A stretch of 64,000 nt of DNA from Chinchilla lanigera. Taxonomy: Eukaryota; Chordata; Mammalia; Rodentia; Chinchillidae. The notes under the pieces are model-generated. The model saw only the letters and a list, made by a program, of their open reading frames with translations, did no database searches and had not been told where the DNA came from. Shown here piece by piece: positions 1 to 12,250 of this stretch. Location: contig NW_004955427.1 in assembly GCF_000276665.1 (NCBI RefSeq), positions 2,766,829 to 2,830,828 on the forward strand. Direction: 5' to 3'. How positions within the stretch are numbered: position 1 is the stretch's first letter; each line of letters opens with the position of its first letter. The translations under genes and the position numbers were made by a program.

Positions 1-2164
1 CATGACTCCATGGAATATGGGCTGCAGAGCAATGCAGCTGAGAGGCATTAGGTCTCCTTAAAATCATCCGTCCTCTCTGACTTTGGTCTATTCTTCCAGA
101 ATCAGGCATGTTTTTAATCATTTCTCTAATGAAATTTGTTATTGGAGCCTGTTAGAGTTCACCCCTTACCCAGCCCTACCTCCACTCACTCCTTCATTCA
201 TTTGAGGACTGTGATAGCTACTGAGGAAATAGTAAAGACCTAGAAAGACACAGGCCTCTCCCCACAGACGAAGCGCAACAAGCACATCATGGGGTGGGGA
301 GTTCGGGACGCCATGAACAGGGTGGACACCTGGACAGGAGGGTGGACACCTCCTGCCTGTGTAGTCAGGGAACGGTTTTCAGAATGAAGGATCCTTAAAA
401 TTGAAAATAACAGAAATAACAACACTAGGCAAGAGAGAGAGAGACAGAGAGAGAGAGAAAGAGAGAAATTGAATATTGGAAGAAAGGCAACATCAAGCCC
501 AAAACCACAGAGGTTCTCAAATTCCACAAAGAGAGGCTCGATACCATCATTAGTTTTAACTTTCCACACCTATAACTTATTATCCCAAAAGGGAGAAAGT
601 GGTTGATTGGGCCTGATCATCTCCTGAGTTTATTTTTAAGAAAATGCTAATTCAATAGCGTCAGGCTCCAAAGTCAAAAGTCAGATGAAAATGAAATGTC
701 CAGATAAAGTGCGGAATACCAGTTAAAGTTGAATTTCAGATAAACTTATAGTGTAAATATGCCTCAGATATTACATGCAGTATACTAAAAAGTTAATTGT
801 CCTGTATATGGAATTCAAATTTAAGAGGGTGTACTCTATTTTTATTTGCTATATCTGGCAACCCTACATCACGAATATGACCACAAACTTGGTCACTCTC
901 ACTGGAAAATCAATTGGAAAAAGAAGAGATAAGATTACTAAAGCAGACATCAGTGGTAAAAACATAAAAGTGCAACTCGCAGCGTAAAAAAAGACTACGA
1001 TAGACAAAAGCCAAGTCTCTTGTCTGAATTCTGGATAACTAAATCCCATGCAGGATACAATAACAAGAGGTTTCATTGCTCGTGGCACTCAGGAGAGCAG
1101 GAATGCAGGTGAAGCACCCCTAAGCCTGAGTCCAAGCGGCATGAGCAGCCATCTCTTTGGGGAATGAACTTGATGCCAATAGAAAAGAGCTCCACAGCAT
1201 CAGCAACAGGGCATCCACTCCTGAACTCGTGATCATGCACATCAGAGGTGGGGACTACGTTGTGGTTCTTGAGAATCCTGCAGAGCAGAAGCAAGCTGAA
1301 ATGCATGCGTTGGTCAGTGGACGTCTCATTGTAGTGTAGTCCTGTGTCCGTGCCTCGTGCTACAGCTTCTGTCTCAGGAGAAAAGGGATGAGAACCAACA
1401 CATCTACTGATGAAGAAAACGAGTTCATAATAGCTGAAAATAAACAAAACAGATTGAGAATGAGGAGGGGTGAGGTTTGTTGCTTTGTCAGTTTTGATCA
1501 AGAGCAGAGTAGTTGATGAAGAAATTAAGTATGAAGGAGAGAACTCATAAGTTATATTTTCCCAGATAAGGTTATAGCAAATATAGATCATCAGTGTGTC
1601 TGTAGGGTTGGCTTCATAGCATGTGTGTGCTTATGGAGAGAGCGAGAGAAGGAAAGACAGCTTAAGAGATGGATATGTTGGACACAAGAAGAAGATTAAG
1701 AAAAGAGTGTTTTTATTCCTTTGCAAAATTCCAAAAATTTCCTTACATGCAAATGCAATAAATGTGAGGACAGATGCATACAACTGTGTATGCAAGTTGA
1801 TAAAAATATACTTTATAAAAAATATACTTTGATAAAAAAAACCGATAAATTTCGTAGGACTATAGCAAATGCCAGATGCTGAAACAAAGCCTCACTAAAC
1901 GAGACACCTGCTTTCACCTCTCAGGGACAAAAGAGATCCAAAAACAGTAAACGTTAGAGATGACAGAGTAAAAATGTGCAGCCCCAGCTTTTCATATCAG
2001 TCCTCAAGGGCCACTGTTCACCCACTTCTCACACCCAAGTCTTCCCTCCCATAGTCTTCTGTGTCCAGTGACCTCAACTCTTTATACTCAATCCTAATCT
2101 GAAATTTCGGTGGGGGATGGGGGTCCATCTCATAAATATTCAAAACTTAAACACCAAGTAAACC
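1..2164. other. Intergenic, no gene seen
   Basis: AT-rich unique sequence with a short GAGA-rich tract at about 430-470. Open frames here have no recognisable protein character. Confidence 0.7.
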
Positions 2165-2480
2165 CCCATGTTAGTTTATTTGGGTTGCTGTAAGAAAATG
2201 CCTTGGGGTGGGTAATTTATAAACAACGGAAAGAGATTGCTCTCAGTTCTGGATAGGACAAATCCAAGACTAAGGCATCAGCAGATTCGAAGTCTGGTGC
2301 GAACCTGGTCCTCAAAGACGGTGCCTTCTCTGTGTGTCCACAGGATGAAAGGAACAAACACACTCTCTCAGGCTACTTTTATATGGGCACTAATCACTTC
2401 CGTGGGGCTCCAGTCTCATGACGCTGTTACCTCCAAGGACTCACCTCTCAATTCTATTGTGTGAGGGATTTGGTGTCCAC
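2165..2480 (-). mobile_element. MLT1-like MaLR LTR
   Basis: Reads as the reverse complement of a MaLR LTR: TTTGGGTTGCTGTAAGAAAA, TTATAAACAACGGAAAGAGA, CTCTCAGTTCTGGATAGGAC. No ERV coding region is attached. Confidence 0.75.
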
Positions 2481-3654
2481 GATATGCGCTGTGATGGGAA
2501 GTAAGTACTCAAAGCGTAGCATCCCTTTTCCAACACCCTACCCCTTCAACCCACTCTCCCTGCAAGAAATCGAAGTATATTCATTCCCTATTTCCAAGAT
2601 GAAGACAGTTGCTCCTTTCACAAGAAGACTGAACAGCAGGTAGGCCATCTGGGTTGATCTTCCCACCCACTTCTTTACAGCATCTTAAAATTAAAAAAGA
2701 CTCTGCTCATGAAATGTATATGGTACACCAGAATGTTTGTGTTGTTTTGTTTTGTTTGCAGTGCGAGGCTAGAAAGTATATTTTTATCAGCTTGCATACA
2801 CAGTTAACCCTCCGCACCCTCACTCTCCACATTTATAGCTTCAACCATCCACAAATTTAAAATGTAGTTAGGTCTATAATGGTTGTGTTTGTACTGAATA
2901 TATACAAATTTTTCTCTTGACATGATTCCCTAAACAATACATTATAAGACAATTTACATAGCATTTGCACTGTATAAGGCACTGTAAGTAATCTAGAGAT
3001 GAATTAAAGTGTATGGAAGGTTATGTGTAAGTTACATGCAAATACTACATCTCTAAGAAACTTGGTCATACTAGATTGGGTCTCCTCAGGAATCATGGAA
3101 TAAATCTGCTATGGACAGCAAGGGATGACTATATGTAATTTTTTCTTATATTTAAAAGTAGAATTGTTCTGGCAACATTAGAGCAAAAGTTAATATTTTG
3201 CTTGTGTGAAATAATATACTATAGAAATGGGCTGTGTTACACATTGTCTTGGATGCTGAAATAGAATGACTTAATGACTCAAAGCTGTTATACTTTCAGA
3301 TCCAATCATCTGTTGCTAAGTAAACACTGCCTCTAAAACATGTAATTTTTTTTATAATTTTTAAGAAATAGCTTTCTTCATTTCAAATAAAAAATTTGAC
3401 AAGGCAAAGCACAAAGAAAAAGATTATATCATATATAATCCTATCATTTAGAAGTAATCACTACTAACTACCATATTAGCATTTAACCTCCCAGATTTTT
3501 CTGTATTGACATAATACTTTTAGGAAAATTAAATCATCTTGTGTTTATCGTTAGTAACAACCTGACCAGTAAAACATACAGAGGCAACATTTTCACATTA
3601 TAAAACACATAGGTAATTTCTAAGCACTGCAGAATTTTTCATTGTTGGGCCCTC
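2481..3654. other. Intergenic, no gene seen
   Basis: AT-rich unique-looking sequence, probably containing old repeats I cannot name. Confidence 0.7.
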
Positions 3655-3960
3655 CACAGACACGAGCAAGCAGCCCTCTCTCAGCAGGTGGGAACGCTCC
3701 CTCCAGGTGAGCAAGGAGCCTGCCCTGGACAAGCAGAGTGCCTCCCCCAGCGCAAGTGAGCAGGCCCGCCCTGGACGGGAGTGGCGGGCGCCCGAACAGG
3801 AGCAAGCAGTGCCCCATCCCCAGTGTGAGCAACCTGCACAGAATGGTGCCTCCCTCCCCTCCACAAGCAAGCAGGCCCACACAGGACACTGCAGCCCACA
3901 CTTCACACACATGCACACACGCATACACACACGCATACACACAGACAATACCATTCACCA
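3655..3960. repeat. Degenerate GAGCAAGCAG-type repeat followed by CA-rich tract
   Basis: Irregular copies of GAGCAAGCAGnnC begin near 3664, 3708, 3756, 3799 and 3827, with ACAAGCAAGCAGGCCC near 3862. CACACAC/GCATACAC repeats follow at 3898-3945. Spacing varies, so it is a worn minisatellite or chance GC-rich repeat. Overlapping open frames here look like repeat by-products. Confidence 0.4.
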
Positions 3961-4189
3961 TCTCCAAGCCAGCTTTACATTTTGCTTCCCTTTGGCACAG
4001 GGAAGCAGAAATAACCACTAACCAACCAACCTGATCCTGGATAAATGCAGTGCCAAGGGGGAAGAGGGTGTAACCAGACCCCATGACTATCAACACTGAG
4101 TCCAACAGTCCGCTTGAATCCCCATCCTGTGGCCGAAGTCCAGTGGAGATTAGAGGGCTGATTGCATTTCCAGCTACCAAGTGTACCAA

Positions 4190-5150
4190 GGGTGTAGGTT
4201 TATACAAGATCTTTCTGAATAGAATCATTTGACACAAGAAATAGTACCAAGGATCAACATATAGAGTCATGTCAGTTTCAAAAGCTTCTGCATAGCAAAG
4301 GAAACAGAGGACTAACAATTAGAATATATAAAAATTTGAAAAGATTTAGAATCAGTCAAAATAAATGAGCAATTGAAATAACTAACTACTTCCCAAAAGA
4401 ATACAAATAACCAATAAATTCATAAAAAGATGTTAATTATTGCTGGCCGTTAGGGAGCTGCAAGTTAAAACAATACTGAAATTCCATCTTACTTCAGAAA
4501 GAATAACTATCATTAAGAAATCAAATAATGACAAATATTGGTGAAGTAGAAGAAAAAAAGAAATCTACATTGTTGGTAGGAACATACACTAGTAAAACCA
4601 TTACTGGAATCAGTATGGAGATTCCTCAAAAAACCTAACGAGAAACTACATTTGACACAGCAATTTCCCTTCTAGGTAGCTACCTGAAACAGTGAAAAAA
4701 ATATCATATTACAGTGAAACATACATACCTACATTTATGGCAGCACAATTCACAATAGCTAAATCTTGGAAGCAGCCTAAGTGTTCACCAACAGACGAAT
4801 GGATAAAGAAAATGTGGGACACAATGGAGTGCTCTATTGAAATTAAAGAAAGATAAACTTCAGGTATTTGTGGGAAAAGGGAGGTACTTTGACACCACAA
4901 TGTTAATGAAATAAACAAAACACTCAAGCTTAAATATTGCATGATTTTTTCTTATAGAAACCCAAATTTCTTTTATAGAAGCCCAAACTATACACAGAGA
5001 GCAAAACAAAAGATAGGAAACAGGAAGCAGGGAGACAGATCGTTCTCAAATGGGAAAGGGATCAAGAGATAGAGGGACAGGTGGAAAGTGGATGAAAAGG
5101 AAATGAAGATGTGTTATGTACCCGTACCAGCTCCACACAAGGAGCGTAAA
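4190..5150 (+). mobile_element. L1 LINE 3' fragment
   Basis: The text ATACCAAGGATCAACATATA-like at 4245, AAAGCTTCTGCATAGCAAAG at 4280, GGAATCAGTATGGAGATTCC at 4607 and GCACAATTCACAATAGCTAA at 4743 is usual L1 ORF2 end and 3' region. No open frame survives. Confidence 0.85.
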
Positions 5151-5584
5151 TGTCAGGTAATGTTTCACTGCTGACCTTAACAGGAAATACACTAAGTCTG
5201 AGGTCAGCTGACAGCAAGTTTTTAATGAACGTACTTGATTTAACTAAACTCTTCTCTGCTCACTTCTTTCTCCTCTTCCTACTCCTCCTGCTTCTTCACA
5301 AAAATTGTATCACAAAATTAAAATTTTTATGAACATGTACCAATTTGCCACAAGGAATGTAAACAGGTATTAAAACAAGTACTAATAAAAAGTTAAATTT
5401 TTTAAATTAAATTAATTCATAATAGTTTACAGAGTGAAACAGAGAGGGAGCTAATTTTTTCAAAGCAGTGTGAAAAACAGTATCATTTACAAATATCAAG
5501 TCAGTGAACTACAGGGACAGGTACTGCAGGGTTAGAAATCTCACCCACTTCGCAGTGGGGCTTTCGAAAGGAGACTGGGTCACG

Positions 5585-5920
5585 GGGTTGCCATGCTCAC
5601 CCGTGGGTTCATTCCCTCATCAGCTCAGTGGAGAGTGCTGATGGGAAGTCTCCGGCCAGAGGAGGCGAGTGTCGTGGGGGCGTGGCCTGGGAGGGTGCAT
5701 CTGCCTCCCAGCACCCTGCCTTCACTCTGCCTTCTGCCTGCAGTCACCTGACAGCTTTCTTCTGCTCCGCCTCTCCGCTGTGCCTTTTTTGCCTTGGAGC
5801 AAACCAACTGTGAACTGAAACCTCCGAAAGCTATGAGCCAGAATAAGACCCTCCTCCTCCAAGTCTCAGGTGTGGGTTGTTTTGTCCCAGCAAAGAGAAA
5901 GGTGACTCACAGGCATCACA
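5585..5920 (+). mobile_element. Rodent LTR-like element, copy A
   Basis: It ends with a motif order shared with 18305-18695: AACTGAAACCTCCGAAAGCT, TGAGCCAGAATAAGACC, CTCCTCCTCCAAGTCTCAGG, TTGTCCCAGCAAAGAGAAAG. This is the 3' end layout of a non-autonomous rodent LTR (a degenerate AATAAA-like signal is visible). The name is unknown to me. Confidence 0.5.
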
Positions 5921-6305
5921 CTTGGTAGGAAAACCCAGAGACTGATGAGCACATAGTTATGATCCCATTCATGTAAGCGTCCAGGATGAGAAGAACCAGT
6001 GAAGGGTGCTATAAGTTAGAAGCATAGTCATTCATAGCACCGTTCATAGCGGTTATGTCACTATAGCAACTCACAAAGTTCACGGGTCCAAGGAAGGTGA
6101 TGCTGAGGGAACCAGCCCACAGAAGCCTCTGTAGGCCTGGAGGTAGTTTATCAGTTGCTCCAGATGACAATTATGTAGTATATGTAAAACAAATGTATAT
6201 CTTAAACACTGATCAATGCACTTTATGTTTTGACTCTATATTTTGCTACTGTATATTATACCTCAATTTCATTGTATTCTCTGCTATTTTATCCTATTCT
6301 GTGTA

Positions 6306-6382
6306 TTAGTACTAATGGTTGAACCTAGGGCCTCAAACATGCTAAGCATGTGTTCTACCTTTGAGCTACAGCCCCAGCCTCA
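6306..6382 (-). mobile_element. ID-type SINE, diverged, antisense
   Basis: Plus-strand text GGTTGAACCTAGGGCCTCAA, ATGCTAAGCATGTGTTCTAC and TTGAGCTACAGCCCCAGCCT is a tRNA-like SINE read in reverse. Confidence 0.85.
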
Positions 6383-6439
6383 GCTTCAATTATTTGTAAA
6401 CCAGAAGTATCTAAGGTATATTTTAAATCAACGGTTTCT

Positions 6440-6935
6440 GCATTTTCTCGTATTCTAAGACTGCCATAACACACCACCACTACATGGGTAGTTTAAAGCA
6501 ACAGAGGGGGTGGGGATTTAGCTCAGCGGCACAGCGCCTGCCTGGCAAGCGCAAAGTCGTGAGTTCGATTCCCGGTACCGGAAAAAAATCAAAAAATAAA
6601 AAAAATAAAGCAACAGAAATTAATCTGGAGGCTAGAAGCCCAAAACTGAAGGGTCCGTGGGGCCGTGATTTTGTAAGGGATCCATCCTTGTCTCCTCCTG
6701 CTTTCGTGTGGTTTGCCAGCAACCTTTTGTGTTGCTTGTTTTAAAAATGCATCTAACCCTCCATCTTCACACTGGCCACGTTCTGACAGGGACACTATAC
6801 TGGATGAAGAGTCCACCCTCTTCCCGTATTACCCGATCTAATTATATCTCCAATTGCCCTAGTTTCACATAAGGTCACATTCTGAAGTTCTGGGGAATGA
6901 GATGTCAACATATATTTTGGGGGCCAGAAATCAAC
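6440..6935 (-). mobile_element. MLT1-like MaLR LTR interrupted by a SINE
   Basis: Plus-strand text AAGACTGCCATAACACACCA, AGAAATTAATCTGGAGGCTA, AAGGTCACATTCTGAAGTTC and ATATTTTGGGGGCCAGAAAT is the usual MLT1 LTR in reverse. A SINE is inserted at 6505-6605. Confidence 0.85.
6505..6605 (+). mobile_element. ID-type SINE with 11-bp target duplication
   Basis: The body is TGGGGATTTAGCTCAGCGGC, GCGCCTGCCTGGCAAGCGC and GTGAGTTCGATTCCCGGTAC, with an A-rich tail. TAAAGCAACAG flanks it at 6494-6504 and 6606-6616. A-box and B-box-like motifs are both intact. Confidence 0.96.
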
Positions 6936-7879
6936 CAGTAATGTTCACAGTAGTATTTTTAAGTTTTCTCTTAGAAGTTGAGGTTTTGAAAAGGGAACCA
7001 AAAGCAGGAAAGTGGATCTTGGAAGGGTTTATAGCAGCCAGCAGTGAAGAGAGTCTATTTGCAAGGAGATTCATTAGAATGCAGATCTGATTGTAGTTTT
7101 CAGAGTGTGTGTGTTGAGAGGAAATTTTGAAATCTCACACGCACTTAAGAAGGTAGTGTGCTATCTGTGAGATACCAAGCTATGCTATGTTCCTTCTCTT
7201 CCCGCTATCCAGCCAGTTGGCCATCTTGAAGGAGCCTTTTCACAGGATGGACAGAAATCAGAATTAAAGAGTGTACCTCGATAAGTTTTGTGTTCCAGAA
7301 TGGGGGAGATTAGGAATGCAGACACGATATCTTGGACAAAGATTTGGAGGGAGAACTCCCCTTCTGCCTATTAAGCATAACAAGGATTTTTTTCTCTGCT
7401 TTAGAATGGAAGAAAAAAGAGAAAAGGACCTGACTTCTTGTTTCTAAAAGAGCCACTTGATTAGATACTAGGGAGAGAACAATTACAGTAGCATGAACTA
7501 AAGAGAACCTCAAAGATATTCTCGTATCCCAAATGTGGCATTAGGTAGAGCCCTGGGGCCACAGGGGCCAAATGGACAGCCATGAATCATCTCAACAGAG
7601 ACCCACAGGAGCCTTTTGCCCAATACACAGGCAAAAAGAAAAAACGATCTGTTAAATTAATAACTAAATCTGACATAGCTCATCCCTTATAAGACATATC
7701 AAATAAATAAATGTGCCATTCAGAAAAATACATCCTTCATAGGATTCAGATCTGATAAACATTATAATTGTTGGGTCAACCATAACAGTCATCTAAAAAA
7801 GTCCAGCCAAAAGTAGAAATATTCAGTAGTTCTAAGCGTATCAAGAAGGACCACATTTAGTCCAATTTGTTTTACTATA
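6936..7879. other. Intergenic, no gene seen
   Basis: No recognisable repeat or coding signal. Confidence 0.65.
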
Positions 7880-8075
7880 CCAAAATACTTGAGGCTGGAT
7901 ATTTTATTTAAAAAGAAGATTTATTTAGCTCACTGTTTCAGAGGTTACAAATCCAAGGTGGAGCACCTAACAAAAACACTTTCAGAGAAGCAAGTATGTG
8001 TATACATACGTATACAAATTCATGCCATCTTTAGCAGACAGGACTGCCCCATACTATTGGTTAAGGGTACATCAT
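7880..8075 (-). mobile_element. Probable LTR fragment, antisense
   Basis: ACTTGAGGCTGGATATTTTA, AAGATTTATTTAGCTCACTG and TCAGAGGTTACAAATCCAAG resemble the reverse 3' half of a rodent MaLR-type LTR. The family is not certain. Confidence 0.45.
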
Positions 8076-9119
8076 TAAGATATAATTGAAACATAATGTT
8101 AAGGCTGTACAGGTGTCTTCATTTGATTTGCTCATTGTTAAATAGTTCTATTTGCTTATGTTAACACCATTATATATGTCTATCTTTCACCTGACTTTTT
8201 AAGTGACCATGATTTCTGATCCAAAATTTATAAAGGTTAACACAGGGGAGATTTTTATTTGTGGTTTATGGAATATGTATTTATAGTCTTATAAGAGAGG
8301 ATCAATTATGTTAGACTTAGTCGTATACTTATTTGTTTTATTGAAAAGAATAAAATTGTATGAAATTGGGTCCAGGCTCGAAAACCCAGGACATATGGTC
8401 ATCACATGAGGAAAACTGGACCTTGGAGAGGAGGGAACAGCAGTCATCTGGAAAATGTCCCTTGCTTCTGGCAGCAGAAGGATTTGCTTCAGGAAAATGG
8501 ATCACTCTGGGAGACTGGGGTCTCGCTTGCCGTCCTGTGCTGAGGAAGACCTTGCTGTACTCTGGCAGTGATAATAAGAAGGGAGCAACTGCACAGGCAG
8601 AAGGAAAACACTTAGCTGGTTCCAGCTTCCCTGGACTGTGCGTGCGTGGCCCCTGACCCGCAGGCAGCAGCGCCCTACGTGCCCTTTGTGTTCTCAGCAC
8701 ACTTGGGCTGGTCCTCGGATGTCTGAGGTTTCCTGCCAATAGACAGCCTTTCTGCATGTTTGTGGATTCTGTTAGTTCCATCTTACGCTTTGCATTTCAA
8801 ATTAATTCATCAGCAGACAAACATTTTGGCCAGGACAAAATAGTGAAAATTTCCATTTCTAAATAGCAGGAAATCATTATAAAAATAAATGTGATTTCCA
8901 TTCCTTCATGATTCTCCACTCTATACCCATGCACTTAATTTTAAAATGAAGCATAAGAAGCTGGTTTCTTGGTTGAGGGTAAAAGTGTGGCCACATAACT
9001 ACTGGCCGAGGATATATCATGAAGAAATAATTCAAATGTACAATTTTAAGGCTTACAGGTATCCTGACAACATCTATTAAGACATGCTTTTTCAAGGTAA
9101 GGAACTTGAGTCACAAAGA
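8076..9119. other. Intergenic, no gene seen
   Basis: Open frames on both strands at 8338-8781 overlap each other and have no recognisable domain. Confidence 0.65.
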
Positions 9120-9330
9120 GCAGAGGACTGTTCTCAAATCTGAGAATGCATCAGAACCACCAGGGGCATATATTGACAAATGAAACCACTTAACTCTAGC
9201 ATCAGTCTCCATTCAACGGGTCTGGAGGGAAGGGCCAGGAATTGGCACCAGGAAGCTGCAACTGCACATTCAGTATTCACCCCAGGCAGTTCTAAAAGAG
9301 GTGGTATCCACAAAACACTGTCACAGTGTA
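9120..9330 (+). mobile_element. Probable MER5-like hAT DNA transposon
   Basis: GGACTGTTCTCAAATCTGAG, AATGCATCAGAACCACCAGG and CACCCCAGGCAGTTCTAAAA are arranged like a decayed MER5-type element. Confidence 0.45.
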
Positions 9331-9414
9331 ACGAAACCACTCCGGGGTCTCACAGACAGGAAGCACAGTCTCGGCTCAGACTCTCACCAATGAGATGCGG
9401 CACCAGGAAGGCAG

Positions 9415-9700
9415 GTGAGGAGTGAGGAGGAGGTGAGGAGTGAGGAGCAGGTGAAGAGTGAGGAGGAGGTGAGGAGCGAGGAGGAGGTGAGGAGTGAGGA
9501 GGAGGTGAGGAGCGAAGAGGAGGTGAGGAGCGAGGAGCAGGTGAGGAGCGAGGAGGAGGTGAGGAGCGAGGAGGAGGTGAGGAGAGAGGAGGAGGTGAGG
9601 AGAGAGGAGGAGGTGAGGAGTGAGGAGGAGGTAAGGAGTGAGGAGGGGGTGAGGAGTGAGGATCGGGTGAGGAGTGAGCCGGCAGGTGAGAGGACGTGAG
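9415..9700. repeat. 18-bp minisatellite, about 15 units
   Basis: The unit is GTGAGGAGYGAGGAGGAG, repeated with exact 18-bp period from 9415 to about 9684, plus a partial end. Nearly all purine on the plus strand. Open frames on both strands (VRSEEE repeats on plus, LLTSSS repeats on minus) are a by-product of a unit length divisible by three and are not genes. Confidence 0.97.
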
Positions 9701-10589
9701 GAAGGCTTGTGAGGCACAAGGAAGACATCACTGCCCCTGGGTCTCAGTCTCCCTTCCTCTCACTGTCAGGCTGCTCTCTCTCTCTCTGAAAGACTTTTAA
9801 GTTAATGATTATAATGGAATTAAATGTTTTTGGTTTTTTGTTTTACAGTTGTTTAACAATAGTATTCATTTGATTCATTTTATGATGTCACCTATACATG
9901 GTAACGACATTCAGTGTGATCTTTCACCATGCTCATGCATGTGCAGAGCAAGTCTACCCCTCCCCCAGCCTCTAGTATCAGTTTTCTGCATTCAGATTGA
10001 CTTTTTAAAACTGGAACTAAAAGCCTGAATGACATGGTTCAAAATATGCTCCAACATATAGTATTAGATTATTAGATCTTCATAATAACCATTAGATAAT
10101 TTATTATACTGTTATCACTTATTCTGTTATGGTATTATTTCACAAAAGATTGAAGTGAAAATATGGTTATGTTATCCAAAATCACAGCTAGGAATTGCAA
10201 GAGTCGGGTGTAATCCCACCCCATAGAAAATAACCTGCTATTTCTCTGCCAAATCCAAATGTGATTCCTCTACTTTCACTGCTTGAAACTTCTTAGCACG
10301 AAGTGCATCCGACTGGCCTTCAGGCCTTCCGTGAACCAGTGACATCTCCCTGATGGCCTTGGTGCAGGAGACAAATGCAGAATCCACAGTGAAGATCCCT
10401 GCTGCCCTTCAGGCAGCTGTGGTCTTCTCAGATCTCAGAGTACTTCTCATTTGCACCACTTTGCTTCTTCACTTCTTGAGGAGCACATCTGGCCCTCTGA
10501 ACAGTGAAGAGTGAATATTTGAAAAAAACACTTCAAAATATTTCCCAAGTTATATTCCACTTTTCTCAAAGAGAAGCATGGCTCAAGGT
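9701..10589. other. Intergenic, no gene seen
   Basis: AT-rich, with a moderately GC stretch at 10270-10500 that may be an old LINE relic (not certain). Confidence 0.6.
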
Positions 10590-10985
10590 TTGTTGTGGGG
10601 TGGACAGTATCTCCTCCCATATTCATGTGGTGAAATTTTTACCTTAGTGAGACGATATTTGGAGATAGGCTCTTTAGGGAAGTAAATGAGGTTAAGTGAG
10701 GTCAAAGGGTTGGGCCCTAATCCTATGCCTAATGTCCTTACTCACCAGACATCCTGACTCCCCACCAAGTACACACACACAGAAACTCGTATGAAGACAC
10801 AATGAAAAAGCAGCAGTCTACAAGCTATGCAAGGAGGCCTCACCACAACCGGAACTTGTTGGCAAGCTGACTGTGGACTTCCAGCCTCCAGAACTGTCAG
10901 AGGGTGGGGAATACACCTACTGTTCTAAGTTGCCCTGTTCATGGGACTTTGTTACGGCAGCCCTGGTAAACTACAAGAGGATGAT
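10590..10985 (+). mobile_element. MLT1-like MaLR LTR
   Basis: ATTTGGAGATAGGCTCTTTA, AGGGTTGGGCCCTAATCCTA, GTGGACTTCCAGCCTCCAGA and TTTGTTACGGCAGCCCTGGT are in the order of the MLT1 consensus. Confidence 0.87.
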
Positions 10986-11632
10986 TTTTACATCATACTA
11001 AAGCAGAAACCAGAATTCTCTAGGAAAACAAATTTTAATTTGTTACTTGAGTCCCGCTGAAAAATTCTAAGCCTTTGAACTGAATATTGAGGGATCCCAA
11101 ACTTGAGAAAAGAGAAACCTGGTGCTTCTACAACACAATATCCTTCCCAGAACCAACCCTGCTACCATCAGCCACAATCCCAGTGTTACCCTCTTCCAAG
11201 TTGGTAAAAAAGACTGTTGAGAAGAGGTATGGATTTTCCAGAAGTCTGAGGCCTCAGCCTGTGGGAAATGTTTTGATTCTTCCCACCCCTCCACCGACAG
11301 GGAGCACATCTTATGGAGATTTAAAGATGGTTGTAAAAATGTCGATCTACCTTACCAGTTCTCATTCTGTGGTCTGTGGCCTCCCGAGTGTCTCCTATAA
11401 ATATCCCAGAGGTTCACAAGGTCAGAATTAGCCCGTTAGAATCCTAACACGTTACTGCTCTTCTGACTACACTGATATTCGCACTGATGGTGCAGAAGCC
11501 ATGGAAAGTAAAACCACTGGTTCCTGAGCACAAGTCAAGGCAGTGGCACCAAGCGGGTTCATAGTTACCATGTCCTCACCTGCACACACTCACAGGGAAG
11601 ACAGGAAAAAGATTCATGGAAGAACGTCTTTG

Positions 11633-11711
11633 CCAGGGATCTAGCTCAGCAGCACAAGCGCCTGCCTGGCAAGTGCAAGGTCCTGAGTTCGATTCCTGGT
11701 ACAAAAAAAAA
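11633..11711 (+). mobile_element. ID-type SINE with 12-bp target duplication
   Basis: The body is CAGGGATCTAGCTCAGCAGC, GCGCCTGCCTGGCAAGTGC and CTGAGTTCGATTCCTGGTAC plus an A tail. Flanks are AGAACGTCTTTG (11621-11632) and AGAATGTCCTTG (11712-11723), 10 of 12 identical. Confidence 0.93.
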
Positions 11712-11934
11712 AGAATGTCCTTGATGACTGGTAAAAATCATTAATTTTCTGAGTTATAGTTATAGTCTCATTAGTTGGCTATGGTTTTTCAATGTGCTCT
11801 GAGAAAATAGATAGTGAGTATATAGAAAGTGCTGTGCTATATCTTGTAGTGTGTTCCGTGTTGTCTTCAGGAGAAGACTTGTGTGATTGTGCTGTGAGCT
11901 GAGGGAGCTGCTTTCTTGAAGGAATACTACATGC

Positions 11935-12250
11935 GTGTTTTATCACTACTGTAACAAACTAAAAAAAATTATGCTTAAACAGCACAAATTTATTGTCTTA
12001 CATTTTTGGAGGTCAGAAGTCCAACATGCACTTCCTGGAGCAAAAATGAAGGCTTGGATGGAGGCTTCAGAAGAGAGTTCACTTACTGCCTTTCCTGTCT
12101 CCTGGAGGCTTTCTGCATGTCTTGGCACACGGCTCCACCCTCTACCTTCAAAGCTTGAACAGCAGCTTCTTCAAATTTCCTAGCTCTCTATTTTACTTAC
12201 AAGGGCCCTAGTGATCACAATGAATCAAATCAGGTAATCTTTCTCTTCTA
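11935..12250 (-). mobile_element. MLT1-like MaLR LTR
   Basis: Reverse MaLR text: TTACTGTAACAAACT-like start (11945), TTATTGTCTTACATTTTTGG, GGAGGTCAGAAGTCCAACAT. Confidence 0.7.

Noticed and set aside
3598..4318. Minus-strand open frame of 232 codons
   Set aside because: It runs across a degenerate GC-rich repeat, a CA tract and the start of an L1 fragment; no domain is recognisable.
6505..6605. tRNA-Ala gene candidates (also at 11633, 23727, 38209, 56082, 60549)
   Set aside because: A and B boxes are present, but A-rich tails, target duplications and poor acceptor-stem pairing mark them as SINEs.
9415..9700. CRISPR-like array
   Set aside because: Eighteen-base units have no spacers, and the DNA is mammalian.
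9376..9731. Open frames on both strands with VRSEEE or LLTSSS repeats
   Set aside because: They follow from the 18-bp minisatellite, whose unit is a multiple of three; no start context or conservation supports a protein.
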